From positions 80,290 to 144,289 of the forward strand of contig NZ_JPER01000002.1 in assembly GCF_000753715.1 (NCBI RefSeq): a DNA stretch of 64,000 nt, in the 5' to 3' direction. Positions 1 to 8,297 of the stretch are shown in pieces. Source of the stretch: Pseudidiomarina salinarum. Its GTDB lineage: Bacteria > Pseudomonadota > Gammaproteobacteria > Enterobacterales > Alteromonadaceae. A program made the translations under genes and the position numbers. Numbering within the stretch: position 1 is the first letter of the stretch; each line of letters starts with the position of its first letter. Below the pieces are notes generated by a model. It did no database searches. It was given only the letters and a program-made list of their open reading frames with translations, and had not been told where the DNA came from.

Positions 1-2
1 TG

Positions 3-128
3 CAGTTCTACCTGGACCCTGATATTCCGGATCATATTCATACTTTGACTTTGTCATATACGCTGTACGATATGACAGCCCATGCTACACCTGATGTACT
101 GGCGCTCATGCAGCAGCCAGCGGACTGA
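3..128 (+). CDS. ctaG: Cytochrome c oxidase assembly protein CtaG/Cox11, C-terminal end
   Basis: Only the last 41 residues are in the window; the gene starts upstream. The tail holds the pattern FYLDPDIPDHIHTLTLSYTLYD, which is the conserved end of the CtaG/Cox11 family. These membrane-anchored periplasmic proteins deliver copper to the CuB site of subunit I of aa3-type oxidase. The stop at 126-128 lies nine bases before the start of ctaE, so the two are probably co-transcribed. Family assignment rests on the short tail and on the cox context that follows. Confidence 0.85.
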   Translation, partial: QFYLDPDIPDHIHTLTLSYTLYDMTAHATPDVLALMQQPAD

Positions 129-137
129 GGATTTGTT

Positions 138-1022
138 ATGGCAGAAGAACAAAAATACGAAAAATACTATGTCCCCGCATCGAGCCCCTGGCCGATTGTC
201 GGTGCCGTCGGTCTGGGCCTGATTGCTGTTGGTGCAGGCCATACCGTAATAAATATGAGCAACGATACTGAGGGCTACGGGGTTTACATCCTGCTGGCGG
301 GTATCGCGACCATTCTGGTGATGCTGGTTGGCTGGTTCCGCGACCAGATCAACGAGTCTATGTCGGGCCTGTACAGCAACCAGCTAAGTGACTCCTACCG
401 TCAGGGTATGGCGTGGTTTATTTTCTCTGAGGTGATGTTCTTTGCGGCATTCTTCGGCGCGCTATTTTACGCCCGGGTAATCGCGCTGGAATGGCTTGGC
501 GGGGGTGGTAACAATGCCATGACCAACGAAGTGCTGTGGCCCGATTTCAGCGCCCATTGGCCGCTGACAGAAACCCCGGGTGGCACCACCACGCAGGGCA
601 TGGGTTGGGGCGGTCTGCCGCTCTATAACACCCTGATTCTGATCACCTCGTCGATTACCTGTCATTTTGCCCATGTTGGCCTGGAACAGGGTAAACGCAC
701 GCAGCTTAAAGTCTGGCTGGGTATCACCATTTTGTTAGGCTTAATCTTCCTGTACCTGCAAGGTATGGAATATGTGCATGCTTATCAGGATTTAGGCCTG
801 CAGCTGGATTCGGGTGTTTACGGTAACACCTTCTACATGCTGACCGGTTTCCATGGCATGCACGTAACGCTTGGAACCATCATGTTGATCGTGATGTTCT
901 TCCGGGTGCTGAAAGGCCACTTCAGCCACGACAACCAGTTCGCCTTCCAGGCAACCAGCTGGTACTGGCACTTTGTTGACGTGGTCTGGGTCTGTCTGTT
1001 TATTTTTGTCTACGTACTTTAA
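138..1022 (+). CDS. ctaE: Cytochrome c oxidase subunit III
   Basis: This 294-residue inner-membrane protein is subunit III of the aa3-type cytochrome c oxidase, which surrounds and stabilises the catalytic subunit I. It shows about seven hydrophobic helices, the conserved FHGMHVTLG segment near residue 235, and the terminal WHFVDVVWVCLF signature of the family. A GAGG ribosome-binding site lies seven bases before the ATG. It follows ctaG directly and is followed by a strong hairpin instead of another same-strand gene, so it looks like the end of the ctaC-ctaD-ctaG-ctaE transcription unit whose first genes lie outside the window. Confidence 0.96.
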   Translation: MAEEQKYEKYYVPASSPWPIVGAVGLGLIAVGAGHTVINMSNDTEGYGVYILLAGIATILVMLVGWFRDQINESMSGLYSNQLSDSYRQGMAWFIFSEVMFFAAFFGALFYARVIALEWLGGGGNNAMTNEVLWPDFSAHWPLTETPGGTTTQGMGWGGLPLYNTLILITSSITCHFAHVGLEQGKRTQLKVWLGITILLGLIFLYLQGMEYVHAYQDLGLQLDSGVYGNTFYMLTGFHGMHVTLGTIMLIVMFFRVLKGHFSHDNQFAFQATSWYWHFVDVVWVCLFIFVYVL

Positions 1023-1037
1023 CCGTGCGTTGCCACA

Positions 1038-1071
1038 GCGGCGTACTGAGTCTCAGACTCAGTACGGCCGC
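1038..1071. terminator. Strong hairpin between ctaE and the convergent DUF2909 gene
   Basis: The arms CGTACTGAGTC (1042-1052) and GACTCAGTACG (1056-1066) are a perfect 11-bp inverted repeat with a three-base loop. Allowing one bulged G, the stem extends to 1038-1071. It lies just after the ctaE stop and covers the DUF2909 stop codon (1059-1061). No T-run follows on either strand, so it is either a Rho-assisted or mRNA-stabilising 3' hairpin, not a classical intrinsic terminator. Confidence 0.6.
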
Positions 1072-1274
1072 GGATTCGGTACCAGAACGCCGGAGAACAG
1101 CAGAATTACAATAAGTATCATCGCGATGGCCGAGAATAATACCCGTCGGCCCAGATAGTGCGTCATTGAGGGTTTGGTCGGATCCGCGCGTAACATAGCC
1201 AACAAGGCGCGGAATAAGTTGAAGACCATAAACACCATGAGTAGTACCAGAATGATTTTAGCAGCAAGTTCCAT
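1059..1274 (-). CDS. DUF2909 twin-transmembrane protein
   Basis: This 71-residue protein has two hydrophobic helices (about residues 4-27 and 46-65) joined by a basic loop containing the LRADPTKPSMTHYLGRR pattern. That architecture and its position between ctaE and SURF1 match the DUF2909 (twin transmembrane helix) family found in proteobacterial cox clusters. The molecular role is unknown. It is read against the flanking cox genes, and its start codon lies only 17 bp from the divergent SURF1 start. A role in oxidase assembly is inferred from location only. Confidence 0.8.
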   Translation of the reverse strand: MELAAKIILVLLMVFMVFNLFRALLAMLRADPTKPSMTHYLGRRVLFSAIAMILIVILLFSGVLVPNPRPY

Positions 1275-1291
1275 TAATTCGTCCGCTCCAG

Positions 1292-2023
1292 ATGCGCCGT
1301 ATGAGTAAAAGCAAAGTTATTGCGACCCTGCTCACTGTGCTGGCAATTGCCATTCTGGTCAAGTTGGGATTTTGGCAACTTGACCGCGCCGCCGAAAAAC
1401 AGGCGTTGTTTGACGACTTCGAACAAAGCCAGCAGAGCGATAGTTCCGCAGCCTTCACTGACCTTGCCCAGCGCACCGAAACACCTGATCGCTACGCCCC
1501 CGTGCGCATCACCGGTGAGTTCGAACAAAACCGTTACTTACTGCTCGATAATCAGGTTCTCAACGGCCAGGTTGGCTATCAGATCATTGGTTTACTTAAA
1601 AACCCGCAGCTCAACCACTATGTGCCGGTAAATATGGGCTGGGTACCCATTGGTGTCAGCCGCCAGATACGCCCTGAGGTTGAGCTTCCGGCCGGCGAAG
1701 TCACTGTGTCCGGCTGGTTTTACCAACCCGACCAGCACGGGTTTTCGTTGTCTGATCAGGTGGTTGAATCCGAACGCTGGCCGATGCGCATTCAACAGCT
1801 GCGATTCGACGCGATTGAGCAAGCCACACAGCTTCCCATTGCGCCCTATGTGGTGCTACTCTCAGAGACCGCCGACTATGGCTGGCCGCGCTCCTGGGAG
1901 CCTATGGTAATGACTCCCGAAAAGCATCAGGCCTATGCGTTACAGTGGTTCTCGCTGGCGCTTGCCTGTCTGGTGATTGTATTCTTTGCCAGTCGTTCCA
2001 GAACAAAAACTACAGAGGAATGA
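1292..2023 (+). CDS. SURF1/Shy1 family oxidase assembly protein
   Basis: This 243-residue protein has an N-terminal membrane helix (about residues 8-27), a periplasmic domain, and a C-terminal helix (about 214-233). These are the two-helix SURF1 features, with the GFWQLDRAAEKQ motif right after the first helix and ALQWFSLALA in the last. SURF1 proteins assist haem a insertion into cytochrome oxidase subunit I. No good ribosome-binding site precedes 1292; ATG at 1301 is an alternative start. The stop overlaps the ATG at 2020 of the following frame, so translation may be coupled. Confidence 0.9.
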   Translation: MRRMSKSKVIATLLTVLAIAILVKLGFWQLDRAAEKQALFDDFEQSQQSDSSAAFTDLAQRTETPDRYAPVRITGEFEQNRYLLLDNQVLNGQVGYQIIGLLKNPQLNHYVPVNMGWVPIGVSRQIRPEVELPAGEVTVSGWFYQPDQHGFSLSDQVVESERWPMRIQQLRFDAIEQATQLPIAPYVVLLSETADYGWPRSWEPMVMTPEKHQAYALQWFSLALACLVIVFFASRSRTKTTEE

Positions 2024-2025
2024 AC

Positions 2026-2568
2026 ATGAAGTCTGCGAAAAAATCCCGCGCCACCCTGATCGGGGTGATTCTTGCCTTTTTGATCCCGGTAATTGGCGCC
2101 AAGCTGGTGCTTGATCAGACCTGGTACCAGGGTGCTGTCACCAATAAAGGGATCATGCTGGTACCGCCGGTTGAACTGCAGGACTTGAATCAGAGCTTGC
2201 CCGAAGGCTGGGTTATTGCCCTGATTGACGATGGCCAGTGCGGTGTTAACTGTGAGCAGGCACTGTACGCTATCAATCAGACCGATGTCGCACTGGGTAA
2301 AGAGACCGAGCGCGTTACGCCGGTACTTATCAGCGCCGCGCCATCCAACCTCAATATCAGCAATACCCCCCAGGTAAAAACAGTAGTGAATCCGGATCTG
2401 GTGCAAAAGCTCAGCGAGATCCCCCAGCATCACCTGTTTATTGTCGATCCGCTGGGTAACGTCATGCTGCACTACCCCACCTACAGTAACGAAGAAGAAA
2501 TGCGCGCGGAAGCCAAAAACCTGCTTGCGGACCTGCGCACTATGCTGAAACTTTCGAAGATAGGATAG
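2026..2568 (+). CDS. SCO-like membrane-anchored thioredoxin-fold candidate in the cox operon
   Basis: This 180-residue protein is usually annotated as hypothetical. A membrane anchor (about residues 10-28) is followed by a periplasmic domain. The segment around LIDDGQCGVNCEQ has a CxxxC pair (C72, C76), and the later HHLFIVDPLGNVMLHYP stretch resembles the strand that carries the copper-ligand histidine in SCO proteins. The true SCO at 4558 also places its CxxxC at residues 72 and 76. I infer a diverged SCO/thioredoxin-like copper or thiol chaperone. Start 2026 is chosen because GAGG lies seven bases upstream; ATG at 2020 is possible. Confidence 0.75.
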   Translation: MKSAKKSRATLIGVILAFLIPVIGAKLVLDQTWYQGAVTNKGIMLVPPVELQDLNQSLPEGWVIALIDDGQCGVNCEQALYAINQTDVALGKETERVTPVLISAAPSNLNISNTPQVKTVVNPDLVQKLSEIPQHHLFIVDPLGNVMLHYPTYSNEEEMRAEAKNLLADLRTMLKLSKIG

Positions 2569-2572
2569 CCTC

Positions 2573-3556
2573 ATGCGTGCTCTGGTAAAAATCAGCCTGA
2601 TACTGACCTTTGTTGTCATTGTACTTGGTGCGCATGCACGATTAACCGACGCCGGCCTGGGTTGCCCCGACTGGCCCGGTTGTTACGGTCAGCTGACGGT
2701 ACCCAGCCTGGCGCATCAGGTGGTGGTAGCCGAAACCCTGTGGCCTGACTCTCCACTGGAAACCCATAAAGCCTGGAATGAAATGATTCACCGTTATGCC
2801 GCAGGCTTACTTGGCCTGGTCATTCTGGTAATTGCTATCTGGTCGGTAGTACGGGCCCGGCAGCATTCTATCCAACCGGTCAAGCTGCCACTGGCATTGC
2901 TGGCACTGGTAATTTTTCAGGCGGCGCTGGGCATGTGGACGGTCACCATGAATCTGCAGCCAATAGTGGTCATGGGCCATTTACTGGGCGGTTTCGCTAC
3001 CTTCTCGCTGCTCTATTTAACGTTACTGCGCCTTAAACGGGTGCATTTGCCACTGGGCGACCCCGGGGCCAGAAAGCTCGGCGGTATCGCTTTGCTGGCA
3101 TTGCTGGTAGTGATTGGCCAGATCGCGCTGGGCGGTTGGGTGGCGGCGAATTACGCGGCACTGGCCTGCACCAGTCTGCCCATCTGTGAAGGGGACTGGG
3201 TTGCGCGGCTGGATATCGCCGGTGCGTTCTCGGTACCTGAGGCAGTAACCTACCAGTATGGCGCCCATGACTTTAACGAGCGCATGACTATGCACGTGGC
3301 CCACCGTATCGGTGCCATAGTTACGATTCTGGTGGTTGGCTTGTTACTGTGGCGTGGCTATCGCAATGCGCAGTCACAGGTCATACGCAGCAATCTCAAT
3401 TTGATCACCTTACTACTGATGCTGCAGGTCGCCCTGGGGATCAGTAATATCGTCTTTTTCCTGCCGCTTAGTATCGCCGTGCTTCACAATGCCGTCGGCG
3501 CCCTGCTACTGTTGAGCCTGGTGGGACTAAATTATCGTATCGCACGCAACGCCTGA
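2573..3556 (+). CDS. ctaA: Haem A synthase (COX15/CtaA)
   Basis: This 327-residue polytopic membrane protein shows the COX15/CtaA signature ARLTDAGLGCPDWPGCYG at about residues 22-39. It also shows the four conserved histidine contexts HRYAAGLLG, HLLGGF, HVAHRIGA and LHNAVGAL. It oxidises the methyl group of haem O to give haem A for the aa3 oxidase. It lies four bases after the SCO-like gene and 22 bases before ctaB, which makes haem O, so the substrate supplier and user are adjacent. Confidence 0.95.
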   Translation: MRALVKISLILTFVVIVLGAHARLTDAGLGCPDWPGCYGQLTVPSLAHQVVVAETLWPDSPLETHKAWNEMIHRYAAGLLGLVILVIAIWSVVRARQHSIQPVKLPLALLALVIFQAALGMWTVTMNLQPIVVMGHLLGGFATFSLLYLTLLRLKRVHLPLGDPGARKLGGIALLALLVVIGQIALGGWVAANYAALACTSLPICEGDWVARLDIAGAFSVPEAVTYQYGAHDFNERMTMHVAHRIGAIVTILVVGLLLWRGYRNAQSQVIRSNLNLITLLLMLQVALGISNIVFFLPLSIAVLHNAVGALLLLSLVGLNYRIARNA

Positions 3557-3578
3557 CGTTGCGGCAAGGATGTAACTA

Positions 3579-4532
3579 ATGCCCGAAGATATACCTGAAG
3601 ATTTAACGCTCGCGAAAACCGATGCCGAACTGGCGGCAACCTATAAGCGTCACGCCAGCTGGCGTGATTACCTGGAACTGACCAAGCCGCGGGTGGTTGC
3701 CCTGCTGCTGCTGACCGCCATAGTGGGTATGTGCCTGGCCAGCCCCGGCTGGGTTGGCTGGGACATTATGGTTCCGGCTATTGCCGGTATCGGTCTGATG
3801 TCCGGCTCCGCCGCAGCCATTAACCATCTGGTGGATCGCCACATTGATGCCCGTATGGCACGCACCCTGCGCCGGCCGTTACCGTCCGGTGCCCTGTCGC
3901 CACGGCGGGTACTCAGCTTCGCCGGCATCGTCGGCGCAGTCGGCTTCGCCATTCTGGCCATCTGGGTCAACATGCTGACCGCCTGGCTGACATTCGCCAG
4001 CCTGATTGGTTACGCGGTTATCTATACCATGTATCTGAAGCGCGCCACGCCGCAGAATATCGTTATCGGCGGCCTGGCCGGTGCGGCGCCGCCATTACTT
4101 GGCTGGACCGCTGTCACCAACGAGATTCACCCCTTTGCGGTGCTGCTGGTGATGATCGTCTTTACCTGGACGCCGCCCCATTTCTGGGCACTGGCGGTGC
4201 ACCGGGCGAAAGACTACGCCAAAGCGGACATTCCGATGCTGCCCGTTACCCATGGGATTGAATTCACCAAAACCTGCATCCTGCTGTATACCATCTTGCT
4301 GGGCGTTATCTGTCTGCTGCCCTATCTGGTTGGGATGTCGGGTCTGATTTACCTGATTGGCTCAAGCATTCTCAGCATCTGGTTTCTTGGCTACGCCTGG
4401 AAGCTGAAATTTGCGGCCAATAAGCACACGGCGTTCAACATGTTTAAGTTTTCGATCTGGCAGCTGTTCGCACTGTTCATACTGTTGCTGGTGGATCACT
4501 ACTTTATGATGCCGGCGTTAGCATTTCGCTGA
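3579..4532 (+). CDS. ctaB: Protohaem IX farnesyltransferase (haem O synthase)
   Basis: This 317-residue UbiA-superfamily membrane prenyltransferase carries the first Asp-rich motif as [19 protein letters not shown] and later the [11 protein letters not shown] motif typical of CtaB/CyoE. It attaches a farnesyl group to haem B to make haem O, the substrate of CtaA just upstream. About nine helices can be seen. Its place between ctaA and SCO supports the assignment to the aa3 oxidase rather than a bo3 oxidase. Confidence 0.96.
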   Translation: MPEDIPEDLTLAKTDAELAATYKRHASWRDYLELTKPRVVALLLLTAIVGMCLASPGWVGWDIMVPAIAGIGLMSGSAAAINHLVDRHIDARMARTLRRPLPSGALSPRRVLSFAGIVGAVGFAILAIWVNMLTAWLTFASLIGYAVIYTMYLKRATPQNIVIGGLAGAAPPLLGWTAVTNEIHPFAVLLVMIVFTWTPPHFWALAVHRAKDYAKADIPMLPVTHGIEFTKTCILLYTILLGVICLLPYLVGMSGLIYLIGSSILSIWFLGYAWKLKFAANKHTAFNMFKFSIWQLFALFILLLVDHYFMMPALAFR

Positions 4533-4557
4533 TATTTTTTAGCAAAGGGAGCTTCAG

Positions 4558-5172
4558 ATGCAAAAATTCCTGATTGGCTTGGTCGCGGTGCTGGCACTGG
4601 CTGGTGGTATCGCTATTTATCTGCTGTTGCCGCAGCCTCAGGCGAAAGCGCTGGTGTATGAGCCACCGCGGATTATCGCGCCTTTTAACCTAACCGGCGA
4701 TGATGGCGCGGCGCTGCAGAATCAGGCGCTGGAAGGCCAGTGGACACTGCTGTTTACCGGCTACACTTTCTGCCCGGACATCTGCCCGACTACCATGGCC
4801 CAGCTTAAGAAGATCCTCCCCGAGCTGCAGCAGCATACCGAAGCGCCGGTGAAAGTGTGGATGATTTCCGTCGATCCCCAGCGCGATACCGTGCAGCGGC
4901 TGGCGGATTATGCCGGCTTCTTCGGCGAGGAGTTTTACGGCGTACGGGCCGAACACCCGCAGCTTTACCCCTTCGTTCAAGGCCTGGGCTTAATGTATTC
5001 TATTCCGGATGTAGACGAGACAGATTACCTGGTCAATCACAGCGCGGCGATCATACTGGTTAACCCCGACGGCAACCTGCAGGCGATTTTCAAAACCGAC
5101 CATCAGCCTGGCCAGATCCCGACAGTGAATATGAAAGATCTGGTCAGTGATTTCAGCCTCATCGCCGACTAA
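4558..5172 (+). CDS. SCO1/SenC family copper chaperone
   Basis: This 204-residue protein has an N-terminal anchor (residues 4-24) and a thioredoxin-like periplasmic domain with the SCO motif GYTFCPDICPTT. C72 and C76 form the CxxxC copper site, and the third ligand is the histidine in LVNHSAAIIL near residue 160. SCO proteins help build the CuA centre of oxidase subunit II. It is the last gene of the cox assembly run. Its stop overlaps by four bases with the stop of the convergent deacetylase gene. Confidence 0.95.
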   Translation: MQKFLIGLVAVLALAGGIAIYLLLPQPQAKALVYEPPRIIAPFNLTGDDGAALQNQALEGQWTLLFTGYTFCPDICPTTMAQLKKILPELQQHTEAPVKVWMISVDPQRDTVQRLADYAGFFGEEFYGVRAEHPQLYPFVQGLGLMYSIPDVDETDYLVNHSAAIILVNPDGNLQAIFKTDHQPGQIPTVNMKDLVSDFSLIAD

Positions 5173-6227
5173 TCGGGCCAGCGGCCGTTGCTGTCTGGCC
5201 GGATAAACGGCTGCGAGAACCAGTAGAACCGACCGCTTTTTGATTTACTCGGCACCGTACAGTTAACCCGCGAACGACCTATAGGTACTGGCTGTGGCGT
5301 TTGCATGGTGAAGGTTAAGCCAACCCACACGGGTTCAACCACTTCGCCGCCGGCAAAGCAGTTGAGCTGCGCCGGGGCCAAATCATCACTGTGCGCCAGG
5401 CTAACCGCCAGCTCAGGAAATTTGGTTTCATGCTCCAGCACCATACTCTGGGGTTCTACTTCTGTAATCGGCAAGGGCAGGCTGAGTAGCTTGGTCTGCA
5501 GCGTTGCCAGGTTGGCATATTGCGCGGCCGCCGGAAAACGTGGCACCGCCGTTAGCGGCGTGTATTCACCCCAGGGTCCCGAATGCTGACCAAATGCGAT
5601 ATAGCCCTCTTCCGCCAGCATCGCCTCTAACTCCGGATTGTATTCACCATAAGGGTAAGCAAAAAGTTTCGGCTGTTCACCCAGCTCCGCTTCGATTTCG
5701 GCCTGCGCGTCAACCACATCAGCGCGCTGCCGCGCCAGCCATTCGGCTTCAGTCTCATCCTCTTGCCGCCAGGTCATATGCCCGTGGCTGTTGGAATGGT
5801 TCGCTATGGTAGCGCCATAATCCTGCAGTTCGCGCAGCTGATCCCAGGTCATGTATAAATGCGGTGTTTCGCGCATCAGTTCTGGATTAACAAATATCGT
5901 GAACGGCAGCTGATACTTCTTGAAGAGCTCCAGCCCCTCGGTATACACATTGCGCCAGCCATCATCAAAGGTTATCGCCGCCGTACGCTCAGGTAGCGGG
6001 CGGGACTCAGCCAGATAGGCGGCAGCCTCGGTCAGTGATAATACGGTAAAATCCTGCTCCACCAGATAAGCCAGGTGGGTTTCCAGTTCCACCGCTGTTA
6101 CCGAAGTGACCCTGGGTGTATCATCACCAATATGATGATATTGCAGAATAGCGATACCAGCCGCAGCCGGATTTGAGATGACTAACCAGGCCGACCCGAT
6201 AAAAACCAAAAACAGTCGCAACCACAT
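5169..6227 (-). CDS. Secreted polysaccharide deacetylase (NodB homology)
   Basis: This 352-residue protein has a signal peptide (residues 1-22) followed by a NodB-type carbohydrate esterase 4 domain. The metal-binding Asp pair is in AAITFDDGWRN and the two His ligands are in NHSNSHGHMT; a further motif is FAYPYGEYN. Such enzymes remove N-acetyl groups from envelope or extracellular polysaccharides. The start at 6227 is chosen because GGAGG lies six bases upstream; a longer frame to 6242 lacks this. The C-terminal third, about residues 245-352, is not recognised. The substrate cannot be told from sequence. Confidence 0.85.
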   Translation of the reverse strand: MWLRLFLVFIGSAWLVISNPAAAGIAILQYHHIGDDTPRVTSVTAVELETHLAYLVEQDFTVLSLTEAAAYLAESRPLPERTAAITFDDGWRNVYTEGLELFKKYQLPFTIFVNPELMRETPHLYMTWDQLRELQDYGATIANHSNSHGHMTWRQEDETEAEWLARQRADVVDAQAEIEAELGEQPKLFAYPYGEYNPELEAMLAEEGYIAFGQHSGPWGEYTPLTAVPRFPAAAQYANLATLQTKLLSLPLPITEVEPQSMVLEHETKFPELAVSLAHSDDLAPAQLNCFAGGEVVEPVWVGLTFTMQTPQPVPIGRSRVNCTVPSKSKSGRFYWFSQPFIRPDSNGRWPD

Positions 6228-7569
6228 ACCTGACCTCCGCAATTTCTGGGGACAATGGCAGCATCATCGCATGATTTTCGCGATTGCCCTGCCCATGATT
6301 ATTTCTAATATCGCCGCGCCCTTATTGGGGCTGGTGGATACCGCTATCATAGGCCATCTTGAGCGGCCTATCTACCTGAGCGCCGTTGCGCTTGGCGCTA
6401 TGGTTGTCAGTTTCATCTACCTGCTGACGGTATTTCTGCGTATGACCACCACCGGCGACATCGCCCGTGCTTTTGGTGCTGAAGACATCAGGCGTCAGCA
6501 ACAAACCGTCGTACACGGCTTATGGTTTGCGGTGGGGCTGGGGCTTGTCATTATGGTGGCGGCACCGGGAGTTATCTCGCTGGCCTGGTGGCTGATTGAG
6601 CCTCAGCCCGAACTGGCGCAGTTGAGTGCTAAGTATATCGACATCCGCTTGTGGGCAGCGCCGGCTGCATTAATCAACCTGGTGGTGCTGGGCGTACTGC
6701 TGGGTCGTCAACAGAGCCGGCAGGCGATGCTGCTGGTCATCTTTACCAATGCCGTCAACGTTGTCGCCGATGTCATCCTGGTAGTGATCCTGGACTTTAA
6801 CGTTGCCGGCGCTGCCTGGGCTTCAGTCATTGCGGAAGTCAGTACGGCCATGCTCGGCCTTTACCTCATTCGAACCTTGTTGGCAGGAAGCAACTGGGGC
6901 ATCAAATGGCCCGGAATGCAGCGTTTTCTGGGCATGAACCGGGATGTGTTTATCCGTTCGCTGTTGCTGCAGTTGTGTATCGCGACCATGACCGGCTACG
7001 CCGCACGCTACGGCGTGGTGGTGGTGGCCGCCAACGCCATTCTGATGCAATTTCTGATGCTGATCTCGCTTGGCCTGGACGGTATTGCCTATGCCGTTGA
7101 AGCCCTGACCGGCGCTGCCATCGGCCGCAAACGTGCCGCTGAGGTGCGTTACTGGATGCGCCTGACGCTCATCTGGTCGATCATTTTTGCGGTCGGCTAC
7201 AGCCTGGTATTTTTGCTCTTTGGCAGCAGTATAGTGCGCTTGCTGACGGATCTGCCGGCGGTGATCAGCGCAGCGGAGAGCTACCTGCCCTGGCTTATTG
7301 CGCTACCCCTGCTGGCGCACTGGAGCTATTATTTCGACGGCGTGTACATTGGTCTGGGGCTGACCCGTGCCATGCGCGACACCATGGCGATCAGTGCCCT
7401 GGCAGTATTTGTACCCGTCTGGCAGGTCAGTCAGTGGCTGCTCACTAACGACAACGCCAACCACGGTCTGTGGTTGGCGTTGAGTTTATTTCTGTTCGCC
7501 CGCGGCGTTAGCCAGTGGCTCTACCTGAAGCGCCCCGGCCTGACACCGGAACAACGCATTCATCAGTAG
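6178..7569 (+). CDS. MATE family efflux transporter, DinF-like
   Basis: This roughly 460-residue membrane protein has about twelve helices. The opening [26 protein letters not shown] matches the first helix of DinF/NorM-type MATE transporters, which expel cationic drugs or metabolites in exchange for Na+ or H+. The start is uncertain: ATG 6178 overlaps the divergent deacetylase start by 50 bp, and ATG 6271 would cut the protein just before helix 1. Neither has a convincing ribosome-binding site. A 13-bp perfect inverted repeat lies inside its 3' end. The stop overlaps the convergent nfuA gene by seven bases. Confidence 0.88.
   Translation: MTNQADPIKTKNSRNHIPDLRNFWGQWQHHRMIFAIALPMIISNIAAPLLGLVDTAIIGHLERPIYLSAVALGAMVVSFIYLLTVFLRMTTTGDIARAFGAEDIRRQQQTVVHGLWFAVGLGLVIMVAAPGVISLAWWLIEPQPELAQLSAKYIDIRLWAAPAALINLVVLGVLLGRQQSRQAMLLVIFTNAVNVVADVILVVILDFNVAGAAWASVIAEVSTAMLGLYLIRTLLAGSNWGIKWPGMQRFLGMNRDVFIRSLLLQLCIATMTGYAARYGVVVVAANAILMQFLMLISLGLDGIAYAVEALTGAAIGRKRAAEVRYWMRLTLIWSIIFAVGYSLVFLLFGSSIVRLLTDLPAVISAAESYLPWLIALPLLAHWSYYFDGVYIGLGLTRAMRDTMAISALAVFVPVWQVSQWLLTNDNANHGLWLALSLFLFARGVSQWLYLKRPGLTPEQRIHQ
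7452..7482. repeat. 13-bp perfect inverted repeat inside the MATE gene
   Basis: CAACGCCAACCAC (7452-7464) and GTGGTTGGCGTTG (7470-7482) are exact reverse complements around a five-base loop. The stem lies in the last 120 bp of the MATE gene and about 80 bp past the stop of the convergent nfuA. It may act as the 3' end hairpin of the nfuA transcript. No T-run follows on the minus strand, so this is an inference. Confidence 0.6.
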
Positions 7570-8141
7570 TAGGAGTGCTCGCCGGCCTCATGCTCAGTGG
7601 CATCACGCACACCGGTCAGCTCTGACGGGAACTGCTGCAGCAGCTGTTTTTCGATGCCTTCTTTGAGGGTTACATCGACCATGCTACAACCATTACAACC
7701 GCCACCGAACTGCAATATAGCCACACCATCGTCAGTGATATGACTGATGGTGACGCGGCCACCATGGCTGGCCAGCTGCGGATTAATTTCAGCCTGGATA
7801 AGGTAATCGACGCGCTCAATCAGTGGCGCATTTTCGTCCACTTTCTTGGCTTTGGCGTTCGGTGCCTTCAGAGTCAGCTGTGATCCCAGATCCTGCTCTT
7901 CAAAATCGATAACGGCATCTTTCAGAAACGGCGCGCTACCGGAGTCAACCACGGCGTCAAAACCGCTGAACGGCAGTATTTCATCATCACCCTCTACCGA
8001 TTCCGGTGGGCAATAGGACACGCCACATTCAGCAGTTGGCGTGCCCGGGTTCACCACAAATACGCGGATATTTGTGTTATCCGGTTGATCAGCAAGTAAT
8101 TTGCGGAAATGCGCCTGGGCGCTTTCTGTAATACGAATCAT
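7563..8141 (-). CDS. nfuA: Fe-S biogenesis protein NfuA
   Basis: This 192-residue protein has the two-domain layout of NfuA: an N-terminal degenerate A-type (IscA-like) domain and a C-terminal Nfu domain with the cluster-binding CxxC in [11 protein letters not shown] (C149, C152). NfuA carries 4Fe-4S clusters to target apo-enzymes, especially under oxidative or iron stress. A near-perfect IscR type 1 site lies 33-57 bases upstream of the start. In E. coli nfuA follows gntX; here an M14 peptidase gene lies between the two. Confidence 0.97.
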   Translation of the reverse strand: MIRITESAQAHFRKLLADQPDNTNIRVFVVNPGTPTAECGVSYCPPESVEGDDEILPFSGFDAVVDSGSAPFLKDAVIDFEEQDLGSQLTLKAPNAKAKKVDENAPLIERVDYLIQAEINPQLASHGGRVTISHITDDGVAILQFGGGCNGCSMVDVTLKEGIEKQLLQQFPSELTGVRDATEHEAGEHSYY

Positions 8142-8173
8142 GGGCAGTACACCTCAATGCTGTGCTTAGTAAT

Positions 8174-8198
8174 ATACTTGACTAAATTAGTAGGGTAT
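8174..8198 (-). promoter_or_regulatory. IscR type 1 binding site upstream of nfuA
   Basis: Read on the minus strand, the 25-bp site has the halves ATACCCTACT and AGTCAAGTAT around an AT core. It agrees with the published IscR type 1 consensus at 24 of 25 positions by my count, with a single G-to-T change in the left half. A possible -10 hexamer TATATT (8171-8176) lies directly downstream, so bound IscR would cover the -35 region. This predicts repression of nfuA when Fe-S supply is adequate. Confidence 0.8.
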
Positions 8199-8236
8199 AT
8201 CTTACCGCAAATTTCATGCATTGCATAGTAAGTCAC

Positions 8237-8265
8237 TTGGGCTGAGCTTAAATCTTTGCTAGGTT
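8237..8265 (+). promoter_or_regulatory. Predicted sigma-70 promoter for the M14 peptidase
   Basis: TTGGGC (8237-8242) and TAGGTT (8260-8265) are separated by 17 bases. They lie about 33 bases before the start codon at 8298, in the 156-bp divergent gap with nfuA. The match is moderate, with four of six positions in each hexamer. Confidence 0.45.
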
Positions 8266-8297
8266 AAAAGCTGTTATTTACTGCTCAGGAAGTCATT

